From Arthrobacter oryzae (GTDB lineage Bacteria > Actinomycetota > Actinomycetes > Actinomycetales > Micrococcaceae), in the NCBI RefSeq assembly GCF_030812315.1, contig NZ_JAUSSM010000005.1, positions 186,001 through 250,000 of the forward strand: 64,000 nucleotides of DNA, read 5' to 3'. The translations under genes and the position numbers were made by a program. Positions 27,268 to 36,606 of this stretch are shown one piece after another (the stretch's first letter is position 1; every line of letters begins with the position of its first letter). The notes beneath the pieces were generated by a model. The model worked only from the letters and a program-made list of their open reading frames with translations, was not told the origin of the DNA and ran no database searches.

Positions 27268-28275
27268 ATGGCCATCGAATACCGCGAATGGCGCGAGGGC
27301 GACGACCTGGCGCTTCTGGAACTCTGGGGAGGCCCGGAGACTGAGCAGGCACGGCAGTTCCGCGGCACCTTGGCGCCTTCGGGCAACTCTCCGTGGCGAC
27401 GCTGCATCGTGGCCGAGGATGTCGTGGACGGTGTGGCCATCCCGATCGGAGCGGCCGTGGTCCACGAGGCCTCCCTCCACCCGGAGCGGCTCTGGGCCTA
27501 CATCGAGGTGGCGCGGGACCACCGCCGTGCCGGCGTCGGCTCCACCCTGCTGACGATGCTGCGGCACGAAGCCGGCCAGGCGCCGTCGGGCGTTGCCAAG
27601 CTGCGGACCAAGGTGGAACCGGGCACGCCCGGAGCCGCTTTCGCCGAAGCTGCCGGCCTGGCTCCGATCCAGCGCTCACGCCTCGTTGTCATCGAGCCGG
27701 CGGCGCTCAAGCTGCCGGTCTTCGGCGACGGTTCCGAGGCCGCGGCGTCGGAACAAATCGAGGACCTTGCCACCGGCTCGGTTGAGCTGAGCGACGTCGT
27801 CGGCCGGTACTACACGGCCGTTCACGGCTGGGACAGCCCGGGCGAGCTGAGCATCGGCACGGTGCAGCGTTTGTTCCTCGACGAGCTCAGCGGGGCCCAC
27901 GGCGCGATCGTGCTGCGGGCCCCGAAAGCCAGCGCGTTCGGCCAGGGTGTACCGGCCAGCAGGAAGGGCAGGCTCGAGGCGTTTGCCATAAGCTACGCGG
28001 AGCTTGCCCCCGGCGGCGGGAACCCGGGTGGCGGCGACGGGTCCGCGTCGGGCCAGCCCACGGACGTGTTCGTCGGCCATGAGCCGAAGCTGTCCGAGGA
28101 GGAAGCCCGCGCCGCCGTCCGCGACTTGTTGGCGCTGATCGCGTTCCAGCACCCCGTGGTGCTGGAACTGGACGACTCGATGGCTGCGCTGCGCGCCGTC
28201 GTCGAACCTTTGCTGGAGAGCGGTAAGGCACGCCTCCGGGGAAGCGAAACCCAGGTGGTTTCCGACCCCGCCTAG
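27268..28275 (+). CDS. GNAT-family acetyltransferase with unassigned C-terminal half
   Basis: 335 residues from the ATG at 27268, directly behind glyS. Residues 1-130 form a GNAT domain with the acetyl-CoA loop ARDHRRAGVGSTLLTM. Residues ~150-335 are of unknown type. They include a Gly/Ser linker (GGGNPGGGDGS) and may be a degenerate second GNAT copy, since SEEEARAAVRDLLALIAF resembles a helix of that fold. The coupling to glyS is tight, but no functional link is known. Confidence 0.85.
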   Translation: MAIEYREWREGDDLALLELWGGPETEQARQFRGTLAPSGNSPWRRCIVAEDVVDGVAIPIGAAVVHEASLHPERLWAYIEVARDHRRAGVGSTLLTMLRHEAGQAPSGVAKLRTKVEPGTPGAAFAEAAGLAPIQRSRLVVIEPAALKLPVFGDGSEAAASEQIEDLATGSVELSDVVGRYYTAVHGWDSPGELSIGTVQRLFLDELSGAHGAIVLRAPKASAFGQGVPASRKGRLEAFAISYAELAPGGGNPGGGDGSASGQPTDVFVGHEPKLSEEEARAAVRDLLALIAFQHPVVLELDDSMAALRAVVEPLLESGKARLRGSETQVVSDPA

Positions 28276-28281
28276 CGACTA

Positions 28282-28341
28282 AAACCTGATGACCCGCAGC
28301 GGATGCCGTTCAACGGCGCCTGCTGCGGGTCATCGTGGTTT
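28282..28341. terminator. Bidirectional terminator hairpin
   Basis: GATGACCCGCAGC (28288-28300) pairs perfectly with 28322-28334. AAACC (28282-28286) pairs with GGTTT (28337-28341) outside it, giving A-tract and T-tract flanks on the two strands. It serves the convergent GNAT and AtoE-relic genes. Confidence 0.8.
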
Positions 28342-28346
28342 GAGGA

Positions 28347-29204
28347 CTACTTCCCTGCGGGGAGCACCGGGGGAACGAAATCGAACGTCATTCCCAGCAA
28401 CCACACGAGCAGGAGCACTACGGGAAGGTGGAATACGAACTGCAGGAACGTGAAGCCCACAAGGTCCCGGGCCTGCAGCCTGAGCACCGCAAGCAGTGGC
28501 AGCATAATGAACGGGTTGATCAGGTTGGGCAGGGCCTCGGCGATGTTGTAGATCTGGACGGTCCAGCCCAGGTTCATGTTCACGTCCGTGGCTGCCTGCA
28601 TCACGTACGGCGCCTCCACCAGCCATTTCCCCCCGCCGGAGGGAACGAACAGCCCCAGCACGGCGGTATAGAGGGCAATGACGACGGCGAACGCGCCGCC
28701 GCCGCCGATGTCCGAGAAGAATTCGGCCAGGTGTGCCGACAGGGACACGCCGCCGTGGCCTGTCGCCTTCGTGAGGATGGCGGCCATGGCCGCATAGAGC
28801 GGAAACTGCACGAGGATGCCCGCGGTCGCCGGCACGGCCTTGGTCACGGCCTGCAGGAAGTTCCGGGGTGTCCGATGCAGAACGAGTCCCAGGACGAGGA
28901 ACACCAGCAGGTATCCGTTAAGGCTGCTCACTACTGTCAGGAACGGCTTGGTGACGAACTGCGACACCAGCCAACCCAAGGTCAGGACCCCGGCGAGGAC
29001 CGGCAGGATCATGCTGTATTCCAGCCATTCGCCGGGACGGGACCGCGGCGCCGGTTCGCTGGGTTCGTCGTCGAGGTCCACGCCGAGGTCCTCGGCGGTG
29101 CGCAGGCGGCACCGCGCGGCGCCGAGAAATGGGCGATGACCGTGGTGAGCGCCATGAGGATGAGCAAGGTGAGCCCGGGTGTCAGCGGGAAGCCGGCAAT
29201 GCCA
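28347..29204 (-). pseudogene. Short-chain fatty acid transporter (AtoE-type), 5'-truncated and frameshifted
   Basis: The intact C-terminal half reads LEYSMILPVLAGVLTLGWL through VPSGGGKWLVEAPYVMQAA and LPLLAVLRLQARDLVGF, the conserved end of the TIGR00366 (AtoE) family. Upstream, a different frame gives GIAGFPLTPGLTLLILMAL up to HFSAP, then the frame must shift near 29105-29120 to reach RTAEDLGVDLDDEP. The first ~230 residues of a normal ~450-residue AtoE are absent; the DUF1295 gene ends at 29207 where they should be. This looks like a deletion joined to the neighbouring gene. The whole frame is open upstream to 29462, but that part is antisense to DUF1295. Confidence 0.8.
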
Positions 29205-29206
29205 AT

Positions 29207-30025
29207 TCAGCGCCTGCCTGCCGGCCGGCGCGGCGGCCAGGGGATAAAGCCCGACGTCGACTCCACGTATTCCTTGTAGCCCGGCCTGGCGGACATCGCC
29301 TTCTCCGTCAGCGGCTTCCCGGTTTTGCCTGCAAGGGCCCAGACCATCAGCGCGGGGGACAGGACGGTGAGGATTCCCGGCCAGGAGTCTGCGGAAATCA
29401 GGAACAGGCCGGCCCACACGGCGGCGTCGCCAAAGTAGTTGGGGTGCCTGGTGTAACGCCACAGCCCCGTGTTCAGCACGGTTCCCTTGTTGGCCGGGTC
29501 CTTCTTGAACTGTGCGAGCTGCCAGTCACCCACGGATTCGAACACGAAGCCGATGACCCACAGCAGCACTCCGAGGACCGCCACCCAGCCCAAGGCACCG
29601 GTGGCGAACATCCCCACCTGCACCGTCAGCGAAACGAAGAACATCACCATGCCCTGGGGCAGGTAGACGCGGCGCAGGGCATAGGCATTGCGTGAGCCGG
29701 GTGCCGTCCTGAGCATTGCCTCGTAGCGGGGGTCCTCATGGCCGCCGCGGGCCCGCCAGCCGATGTGGGTACCGAGGCGAAGGCCCCACACGCCCGTCAG
29801 CAGCAGGAGCAGGAGGCGCCTGCCGTCGTCGCCCGTTCCGGCGGACAGCAGCCAGGACACAGCGGCGACGGCCACGAAGCCGGGTCCCCACGCCACGTCC
29901 ATCACCGAATGCCGCCGCTGGGCGACGGCCACGGCGAACGTGACGGCCAGGGCGACGGCCACGGCCAGGACTGTCCACGGCAGGCTTGCCATGAATTCGT
30001 TGATCGGAAACGCGGCCATGGTCAC
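29207..30025 (-). CDS. DUF1295 membrane protein (steroid 5-alpha-reductase-like)
   Basis: 272 residues with about six hydrophobic segments. The C-terminal methyltransferase/reductase-like motif is LNTGLWRYTRHPNYFGDAAV, and YKEYVESTSGFIPWPP closes the protein, both typical of DUF1295. The start is GTG 30025, overlapping the upstream hydrolase stop as GTGA; ATG 30019 is an alternative. The family is related to isoprenylcysteine methyltransferase and steroid reductases, and the substrate is unknown. Confidence 0.9.
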   Translation of the reverse strand: MTMAAFPINEFMASLPWTVLAVAVALAVTFAVAVAQRRHSVMDVAWGPGFVAVAAVSWLLSAGTGDDGRRLLLLLLTGVWGLRLGTHIGWRARGGHEDPRYEAMLRTAPGSRNAYALRRVYLPQGMVMFFVSLTVQVGMFATGALGWVAVLGVLLWVIGFVFESVGDWQLAQFKKDPANKGTVLNTGLWRYTRHPNYFGDAAVWAGLFLISADSWPGILTVLSPALMVWALAGKTGKPLTEKAMSARPGYKEYVESTSGFIPWPPRRPAGRR

Positions 30026-30753
30026 AGCACCACCGGCGTGCCGGGTTCTGTTGCGGGCAGCAGGGCATCAAACCGTGCCGGGCCGGCGCCGATTTCCACG
30101 CCTGCGGCTTCACCGAAGGCTTTGAGGACAAAGCCGGTGGCCAGGGTGTGCCACAGCCGGATCCGGCGGATCATGAAGTGACCGGCGCCGGCCAGGGAGA
30201 CGTAGCGAAGCTCATCAGCCACGGCGGCGGCGCGCTGGGCAAATTTCAGCGACTCGGCCGGGCTCGTCCAGCGGTCTGCGGAGCCGTGCACAATGAGCAC
30301 TTTGCGTCCGGCTACCGGGTCGGCGGGCGTGCCGGCATTCAGCCAAGGGGCCAGGGACACCACGGCATCCACCAGGGGATCGTCGGCCACGCAAATGGCG
30401 GTGAGTCCTCCCATCGAGTGGCCCAGCAGGTACACGGGCACGCCAGGGTGCTGATCATGGATCCGGGCGAGCGCCCACCGGGCATCCTGCAGCGGTGACA
30501 TGTCCGGGCCGTTCCAGCCGCGGACGCTGTTCCGAAGGGTCCAGACCGCAAGCCCGTGCTTACGGCCGGCGCGGTGGAGATGCTTCGCGAAGGGCACCAT
30601 GCGGGCGGGGCTCAGGTGGCGCGCCTCCACCGGCTCGTAGCTGTGCGAGCGCCCGCCGTGGAGCACCAGGGCCACGCCGAGGGTGGCACCCGCCGCATCC
30701 CGAACGGTCAGCACGGGCTTGGTGATAACTTCGTCATTCCTGCGATTACCCAC
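30022..30753 (-). CDS. Alpha/beta hydrolase
   Basis: 243 residues. The oxyanion region is ALVLHGGRSHSYEP, the nucleophile elbow is YLLGHSMGGLTAICVA, the acid is in IVHGSADRWTSP, and the histidine in LAGAGHFMIRR. No signal peptide is seen. It is translationally coupled to the downstream DUF1295 gene (GTGA overlap). The substrate is unknown. Confidence 0.9.
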   Translation of the reverse strand: MGNRRNDEVITKPVLTVRDAAGATLGVALVLHGGRSHSYEPVEARHLSPARMVPFAKHLHRAGRKHGLAVWTLRNSVRGWNGPDMSPLQDARWALARIHDQHPGVPVYLLGHSMGGLTAICVADDPLVDAVVSLAPWLNAGTPADPVAGRKVLIVHGSADRWTSPAESLKFAQRAAAVADELRYVSLAGAGHFMIRRIRLWHTLATGFVLKAFGEAAGVEIGAGPARFDALLPATEPGTPVVL

Positions 30754-31035
30754 GCGGGCCTCCAGACTCCTCGTCCTACAGTTATAAACCCCGGGATGCA
30801 GGCGTTTAGTTCCGGGCGGAGCCGGACTGTTGAGGGCCTGTGGTCTCCCGGGGTCTTACAAGGTGTTCGGAGCAGCGGCGCCCGGAGATTGCTGCTCCGT
30901 TGCCGCTCCGAAATTCCCTTGACGGTGCCCGCGGAGGGGGTGTATCCCTGTCCAGTAAGCTCCGGTCGTTAAATCTGATGGGAAGCGAACACAACGGTCC
31001 GGATCCGATGTCGAAGAGGATCGGCGGTATTGCAA

Positions 31036-32409
31036 ATGAACGCAAAAACGCTCGACGCCCTGCGGGAACAGGTGCGCGGGCAAGTGATCACCCCGGACGA
31101 CGCGGACTATGACTCTGCACGAGCCGTCCACAACGGAATGATCGACAAGCGGCCCGCAGCCGTATTGCGGGTGTCCCAAGTGGCGGACGTCATCGCCGCC
31201 GTCAACTACGCCAGGGACAACGCCGTGGACCTCGCGATCCGGGGAGGCGGACACAGCGGGCCGGGGTTTGGCACGGCGGATAATGCGCTGGTCATCGACT
31301 TTGCCAACACCCGGGGGGTCCGGGTCGATCCGGTCAGCAAAACAGCCAGGAGTGAGGCCGGCGCAACGTGGGCCGACTTCAATCACGCCACGCACGCTTT
31401 CGGGCTGGCGACCACCGGCGGCATCGTCGGTTCGACCGGTGTTTCGGGGCTGACCCTCGGCGGAGGAATAGGCTACCTGGACCGGAAATACGGACTCAGC
31501 TGCGACAACCTGCTCTCGGCGGACGTCGTCACCGCGGACGGGAACTTCCTCACGGCCAGCGAAAACGAGAACGAGGATCTGTTTTGGGCGCTGCGCGGCG
31601 GTGGCGGGAACTTCGGCGTCGTGACCTCGCTGGAATACCGCTTGCATCCCGTGGACATGGTCCACGCCGGCATCATCATCTACCCGCTGGAGCACGCAGA
31701 GACCGTCGCGAAGTTCTACCGCGAGCACCTGGCTGCAGCTCCCGAGGAGCTGGGCGCTTTCCTCGCCTTCCACCAGGGGCCGCCGGTTCCGTTTCTTCCG
31801 GAGGAATGGCATGGGAAACCGGTCTGCATTGTGGTCGGCATGTGGACAGGCGACCCGGCCGAAGGGCCGGCCCGCTGGCAGCCGTTCCTCGACGCCGCGC
31901 CAGTGGCAGGGTCCATGGTGGCGCCGATGCCCTATCCGGCCTTGAATTCGGCCTTCGACGGGATGTATCCCAAGGGGCTCCTGGCCTACTGGAAGGCGGC
32001 CTTCCTGTCCGAGCTCAGCGACGGTGCCATCAACGCGCACCTCGAGTACGGGAAGCTGGTGCCGAGCATCTCGACCGCCGTGCACATCTACCCGATCGAC
32101 GGCGCAGTGCACCGTGTGGGCGTCACGGACACGGCGTTCCCCAACCGGAACGCCAAATTCTCCCCGGTCATTGCATGCCATTGGGAGGATCCCGGGGATT
32201 CCGAGGCTAACATCGCCTGGGTACGGGATTACGCGGCGGCGCTGCAGCCTTACTCGGAGACCGCGGGCTACATCAACTTCCAGGACAGCGATGACATGCC
32301 CCGGGTCGCGGAGAACTACGGACCGAACTTTGCACGGCTCGCCTCAATCAAGGGCAAGTACGATCCGGGGAACCTGTTCCATGTGAATCAGAACATCAAG
32401 CCCCAGTAA
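31036..32409 (+). CDS. FAD-linked oxidase with BBE domain
   Basis: 457 residues from the ATG at 31036 (TTG 31030 is possible). The N-terminal PCMH FAD domain has the covalent-flavin histidine in IRGGGHSGPGFGTADNA. GSTGVSGLTLGGGIGYLDRK follows; the cysteine used for a second flavin bond in bicovalent enzymes is not present there. The C-terminal BBE motif is ENYGPNFARLASIKGKYDP with NLFHVNQNI. Members oxidise alcohols, sugars or alkaloids with O2. No signal peptide is visible. It is a single gene; the substrate is unknown. Confidence 0.92.
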   Translation: MNAKTLDALREQVRGQVITPDDADYDSARAVHNGMIDKRPAAVLRVSQVADVIAAVNYARDNAVDLAIRGGGHSGPGFGTADNALVIDFANTRGVRVDPVSKTARSEAGATWADFNHATHAFGLATTGGIVGSTGVSGLTLGGGIGYLDRKYGLSCDNLLSADVVTADGNFLTASENENEDLFWALRGGGGNFGVVTSLEYRLHPVDMVHAGIIIYPLEHAETVAKFYREHLAAAPEELGAFLAFHQGPPVPFLPEEWHGKPVCIVVGMWTGDPAEGPARWQPFLDAAPVAGSMVAPMPYPALNSAFDGMYPKGLLAYWKAAFLSELSDGAINAHLEYGKLVPSISTAVHIYPIDGAVHRVGVTDTAFPNRNAKFSPVIACHWEDPGDSEANIAWVRDYAAALQPYSETAGYINFQDSDDMPRVAENYGPNFARLASIKGKYDPGNLFHVNQNIKPQ

Positions 32410-32435
32410 AGTGCAGGCATGAGGTTTTACTGCTG

Positions 32436-33992
32436 ATGGGTGCCGGACACTCCCACGGTCACACAGATCATTCGGAGCCGACACCACGGGCTCTTGCCGC
32501 GCGCAAACGGGCCAACTGGCTACTGGCGGCGGTGTTGATTCCGCTGACCCTCCTGACCCTGGCGTCCATGGCCATGATGTGGCCGTCCGGGGACAAGGAG
32601 GACCTGAAGCTGGCCAGCCCGTATGCGGCGGCACCGGGTGTGACTTTCGACACCGGCAAGATCCAGCGCGTGGTGGTGGAAAGCTGCACCCAGGGCGCCA
32701 CACCACAACAGGGCGCGCAGCCCGGCACCGGCCAGGACGGCGCTGCCCAGCCCGGCGCCGGCCAGGAAGGCGCTGCCCAGCAGGGGAGTAACTGCACCTT
32801 CGCCTTCACGGAGCCGGACAAGGGCGGCAACCCCGTCAAAGTGGTGATCAACCCGGACGTGGTGAAGTCCCACGGCGTCAAGGTTGGGGACAACATCCGC
32901 TACCTGAACCTCTCCAACGCCCAAGGCGCATCCGCAGGCCAGGGCGCCCCGGGCTACATCTTCGTGGACTTCGTCCGCACCATGCCCATCATCCTGCTGG
33001 CTGTCCTCTACGCCGTGGTGGTGATCGCCGTTGCACGTTGGCGCGGACTGCGGGCGCTCATCGGACTCCTCGGCGCCTACGCGGTGCTGGTGTCCTTCAT
33101 GCTGCCGGGCCTGGTGGAAGGAAAACCGCCCCTGCTGCTGGCGCTGGTGGGATCCACGGTGATCATGATCGGCGTCCTCTACTTCGCCCATGGATTCTCG
33201 GCACGCACCTCCACGGCGCTGCTGGGCACAATGTTCGGCCTGGGCATCACAGCGCTCCTGGCGGCGTGGGCCACCGACGCGGCAAACCTGGCCGGTGTGG
33301 GCAGCCACGACGCCGCCACCCTGGCCAATATCTCGGACAACATCTCCATTTCCGGCATCATCCTCTGCGGCCTGATCATTTCCGGACTCGGCGTACTGAA
33401 CGACGTCACCATCACGCAGTCCTCCGCCGTGTGGGAACTGTACGAGCTTGCACCGGAGACCAGCGCCCGCCAGCTCTTCTCCTCGGCGATGCGGATCGGC
33501 CGGGACCACATCGCGTCCACCGTCTACACCATCGCCTTCGCCTACGCGGGCGCCGCGCTGCCCATCCTCATCATCGTGATGTTGTACGACCGTCCCCTCG
33601 GCGAGGCACTGACCAGTGCGGAACTGTCCGAGGAAGTCATCAGGACGCTCGTCGGTTCCGTGGGGCTGGTGCTGGCCATCCCCGTCACCACTCTGATCGC
33701 GGTGCTGGTGGTCAAGGCCACCGGGATCAAACCGGCCGCCGGCCTGCAGGCGGAGGGCAGTGCTTCCGGCGACACCGTTTCCGGGCGTCCGCCTGTAACG
33801 CCCGACGACGTCGCGGACACCGGCGCGCTCGCGGCGGCAGCGGCGGTTTCGCGCGCTGGGCGGACGCGGGCGGCCGGTTCCCGCGCCTCCCGTGAAGACG
33901 CGAGCGAAGCAGGAACGGAAGGTGCCCGGGACGGCGGGCGGGAGGCATTGCCCGGCGGTAGGCGCGCACGGCGGGCGGCAGAACGGGAGTAG
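32436..33992 (+). CDS. YibE/F-family multi-pass membrane protein
   Basis: 518 residues. The N-terminus is His-rich (GAGHSHGHTDHSE), followed by one TM helix. An extracytoplasmic region then carries a Gly/Gln/Ala repeat (GAQPGTGQDGAAQPGAGQEG) and an S1/OB-like stretch. The YibE/F domain follows: FVDFVRTMPIILLAVLYAVV, GVLNDVTITQSSAVWELYEL and seven or so helices. The C-terminal tail (from ~440) is basic and disordered. The family function is unestablished. Confidence 0.9.
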   Translation: MGAGHSHGHTDHSEPTPRALAARKRANWLLAAVLIPLTLLTLASMAMMWPSGDKEDLKLASPYAAAPGVTFDTGKIQRVVVESCTQGATPQQGAQPGTGQDGAAQPGAGQEGAAQQGSNCTFAFTEPDKGGNPVKVVINPDVVKSHGVKVGDNIRYLNLSNAQGASAGQGAPGYIFVDFVRTMPIILLAVLYAVVVIAVARWRGLRALIGLLGAYAVLVSFMLPGLVEGKPPLLLALVGSTVIMIGVLYFAHGFSARTSTALLGTMFGLGITALLAAWATDAANLAGVGSHDAATLANISDNISISGIILCGLIISGLGVLNDVTITQSSAVWELYELAPETSARQLFSSAMRIGRDHIASTVYTIAFAYAGAALPILIIVMLYDRPLGEALTSAELSEEVIRTLVGSVGLVLAIPVTTLIAVLVVKATGIKPAAGLQAEGSASGDTVSGRPPVTPDDVADTGALAAAAAVSRAGRTRAAGSRASREDASEAGTEGARDGGREALPGGRRARRAAERE

Positions 33993-34069
33993 CGGGGGGA
34001 CTCGCCGCCGTCGGAGCGGCGTTCCGGCACGCGGCTCGCCGATTTGCCCGGCTTTGAGACAATGAACGG

Positions 34070-35251
34070 GTGACTGTTGTAGCAATGCCTCCCGCCCCCA
34101 AGCTGGAACTCCCGCCCCTGAAGCTCGGCCCCATCACGGTGGACACCCCCGTGGTGTTGGCACCCATGGCCGGAATCACCAACACCGCATTCCGCAGGCT
34201 GTGCCGGGAATACGGCGGCGGCCTGTACGTTGCGGAGATGGTCACCTCCCGGGCGCTCGTGGAGCGCACCCCCGAATCCCTGCGGATCATCTCCCACGAC
34301 CCGGATGAAAAGGTGCGGTCCGTCCAGCTCTACGGCGTGGATCCCGTGACCGTGGGCCAGGCTGTCCGGATGCTGGTCGACGAGGACCGGGCGGACCACA
34401 TCGACCTTAACTTCGGCTGCCCGGTGCCCAAGGTGACCCGCCGGGGCGGCGGCTCCGCGCTGCCGTGGAAGATCGACCTCTTCACGTCCATCGTGCAGAC
34501 GGCCGTCCGCGAGGCCTCCAAGGGCGGCATCCCGCTGACCATCAAGATGCGCAAGGGCATCGACGAGGACCACCTGACGTACCTCGACGCCGGCCGGATC
34601 GCCCGCGATTCCGGCGTTGCCGCCGTCGCACTCCACGGCCGCACGGCCTCGCAGTTCTACTCCGGCCAGGCCGACTGGTCCGCGATCGCGCGGCTGCGTG
34701 AAGCGCTGCCGGATGTACCGGTGCTGGGCAACGGCGATATCTGGTCCGCGGAGGACGCCGTGCGGATGGTCCGCGAAACCGGAGTGGACGGCGTGGTGAT
34801 CGGCCGCGGCTGCCAGGGCCGCCCCTGGCTTTTCGGTGACCTGCAGGCCGCCTTCGAAGGCAGCGAGCACCGCCACCGTCCGGGCCTTCGCGAGGTGGCC
34901 GACGGCGTCTATCGCCACGCCCAGCTCATGATCGAAACCTTCGGCAATGACGAATACAAGGCCCTGCGGGAGATCCGCAAGCACATGGCCTGGTACTTCA
35001 AGGGCTACGTGGTGGGCGGCGAACTCCGCGCCAAACTCGCCACCGTTCCCACCCTGGAGGTCCTGCGCGAACTCCTGGACCAGCTGGACATGGACCTGCC
35101 CTACCCGGGCATCGATTCCGAAGGTCCGCGCGGCCGGGCAGGTTCTCCCAAGAAGCCCGCGCTGCCCAAGGACTGGCTGCTCAGCCGGCAGATGGACGCT
35201 GACCAGACCCGCGACATCGCCGCCGCCGAACTGGACGTGTCAGGTGGCTGA
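34070..35251 (+). CDS. dusB: tRNA-dihydrouridine synthase
   Basis: 393 residues starting at GTG 34070. An FMN TIM barrel that reduces uridines in the tRNA D-loop with NADPH. APMAGITNTAFRRLCREYGG opens the barrel. The catalytic cysteine is in LNFGCPVPKVTRRGGGSAL, and the phosphate site is VVIGRGCQGRPWLFGDL. The last codons overlap the dgt start by 8 bp, which indicates coupling. Confidence 0.96.
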   Translation: MTVVAMPPAPKLELPPLKLGPITVDTPVVLAPMAGITNTAFRRLCREYGGGLYVAEMVTSRALVERTPESLRIISHDPDEKVRSVQLYGVDPVTVGQAVRMLVDEDRADHIDLNFGCPVPKVTRRGGGSALPWKIDLFTSIVQTAVREASKGGIPLTIKMRKGIDEDHLTYLDAGRIARDSGVAAVALHGRTASQFYSGQADWSAIARLREALPDVPVLGNGDIWSAEDAVRMVRETGVDGVVIGRGCQGRPWLFGDLQAAFEGSEHRHRPGLREVADGVYRHAQLMIETFGNDEYKALREIRKHMAWYFKGYVVGGELRAKLATVPTLEVLRELLDQLDMDLPYPGIDSEGPRGRAGSPKKPALPKDWLLSRQMDADQTRDIAAAELDVSGG

Positions 35252-36533
35252 AACCCGGACTGCCGCACCCGTGCTGCCGGGCTATGAGGCCCACGATTCC
35301 GCCCGCTGGGTGGAGGAACCGCCCAAGACCACGTACCGCTCCGACTTCGAGCGGGACCGGGCACGGGTCCTGCACTCGTCCGCGCTGCGCCGGCTCGGCG
35401 CCAAAACCCAGGTGGTGGCGCCCGACACCGACGACTTCGTCCGGACCCGGCTCACGCACAGCCTTGAAGTGGCCCAGGTCGGCCGCGAACTGGGACGGAC
35501 GCTCGGCTGCGACCCCGACGTCGTGGACACCGCCTGCCTCAGCCACGACCTCGGCCACCCGCCGTTCGGGCACAACGGCGAATCCGCGCTGAACGAGATG
35601 GCGCACGGCATCGGCGGGTTCGAGGGCAATGCCCAGACTCTCCGGCTGCTGACCCGGCTCGAGCCCAAGGTCCTGGCTCCGGACGGAACACCTGCGGGGC
35701 TGAACCTCACCCGCGCCAGCCTGGACGCCGCCGCCAAATACCCGTGGTCAGCGCTGAATGCCCCCGTGATCCACGGCCAGCGCACCAGTAAATTCGGCGC
35801 CTACGAGGACGATCTGCCGATCTTCGACTGGCTCCGCCAGGGTGCACCCGAACGGCGGTCCTGCCTGGAAGCCCAGGTCATGGACCTCGCCGACGATATC
35901 TCCTACTCGGTCCACGACGTTGAGGACGCCATCGTGGCAGGCCACTTCCAGCTGCGCTGGATGGACAACCCGGACCACCGTGCCCGCGTGGTGGGGTACG
36001 CCAAGCAGTGGTACCTGCCCCACAATGACCCCGCCGCCATCGACGCCGCCCTGGCCCGGCTCGAGGCCACCGACGTCTGGGTCCGCGAAGCCGACGGCAG
36101 CCGCAAGGCGATGGCCGCGCTGAAAGACATGACCAGCCAGCTGATCGGCAGGTTCTGCCAGAGTGCACTGGAAACCACGCGCACCGTCTACGGCCCCGAA
36201 AACCTGACCCGGTACAACGCCGAGCTGATGGTGCCGGACGAGACCGTGATGGAAATCGCGGTCATGAAGGGCCTGGCCACCACGTTTGTGATGACCACCG
36301 AGCACCGCCAGCCGATTTATGAACGCCAGAGGGAGGTCCTGCACGCCCTGGTGACAGCGCTGAACGCCACCGGGGACCGCCACCTGGAGCCGATGTTCGC
36401 CGCCGACTGGAGGGATGCGGCCGACGACGGCGCCCGCCTGCGCGTGGTCATCGACCAGGTCGCGTCACTCACCGACGGTTCCGCGCTGGCCATGTACGAG
36501 CGGTTGGTCGGCAGCCTGCCCTCGCTTTGGTGA
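35244..36533 (+). CDS. dgt: Deoxyguanosinetriphosphate triphosphohydrolase-like protein
   Basis: 429 residues from GTG 35244, inside the end of dusB. HD-domain phosphohydrolase motifs are present: TRLTHSLEVAQVGRELG (H), CLSHDLGHPPFGHNGE (HD), and LADDISYSVHDVEDA (D). It hydrolyses dNTPs to deoxynucleosides and triphosphate. The gene order dusB-dgt-dnaG is usual in actinobacteria. Confidence 0.95.
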   Translation: MAETRTAAPVLPGYEAHDSARWVEEPPKTTYRSDFERDRARVLHSSALRRLGAKTQVVAPDTDDFVRTRLTHSLEVAQVGRELGRTLGCDPDVVDTACLSHDLGHPPFGHNGESALNEMAHGIGGFEGNAQTLRLLTRLEPKVLAPDGTPAGLNLTRASLDAAAKYPWSALNAPVIHGQRTSKFGAYEDDLPIFDWLRQGAPERRSCLEAQVMDLADDISYSVHDVEDAIVAGHFQLRWMDNPDHRARVVGYAKQWYLPHNDPAAIDAALARLEATDVWVREADGSRKAMAALKDMTSQLIGRFCQSALETTRTVYGPENLTRYNAELMVPDETVMEIAVMKGLATTFVMTTEHRQPIYERQREVLHALVTALNATGDRHLEPMFAADWRDAADDGARLRVVIDQVASLTDGSALAMYERLVGSLPSLW

Positions 36534-36606
36534 CTTTGGACGCAACTGCCCACATACGGCCGATGGCGCTTGGGCCGGCCTTGGACCCGGGGACTAGGAT
36601 GGCTCT

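Noticed and set aside
28347..29462. Single 371-codon gene across the AtoE relic
   Set aside because: Only the C-terminal part matches the transporter. The N-terminal part is antisense to DUF1295.
33542..34984. 480-codon minus-strand frame across YibE/F and dusB
   Set aside because: It spans two well-supported genes in antisense, so it cannot be a real gene.
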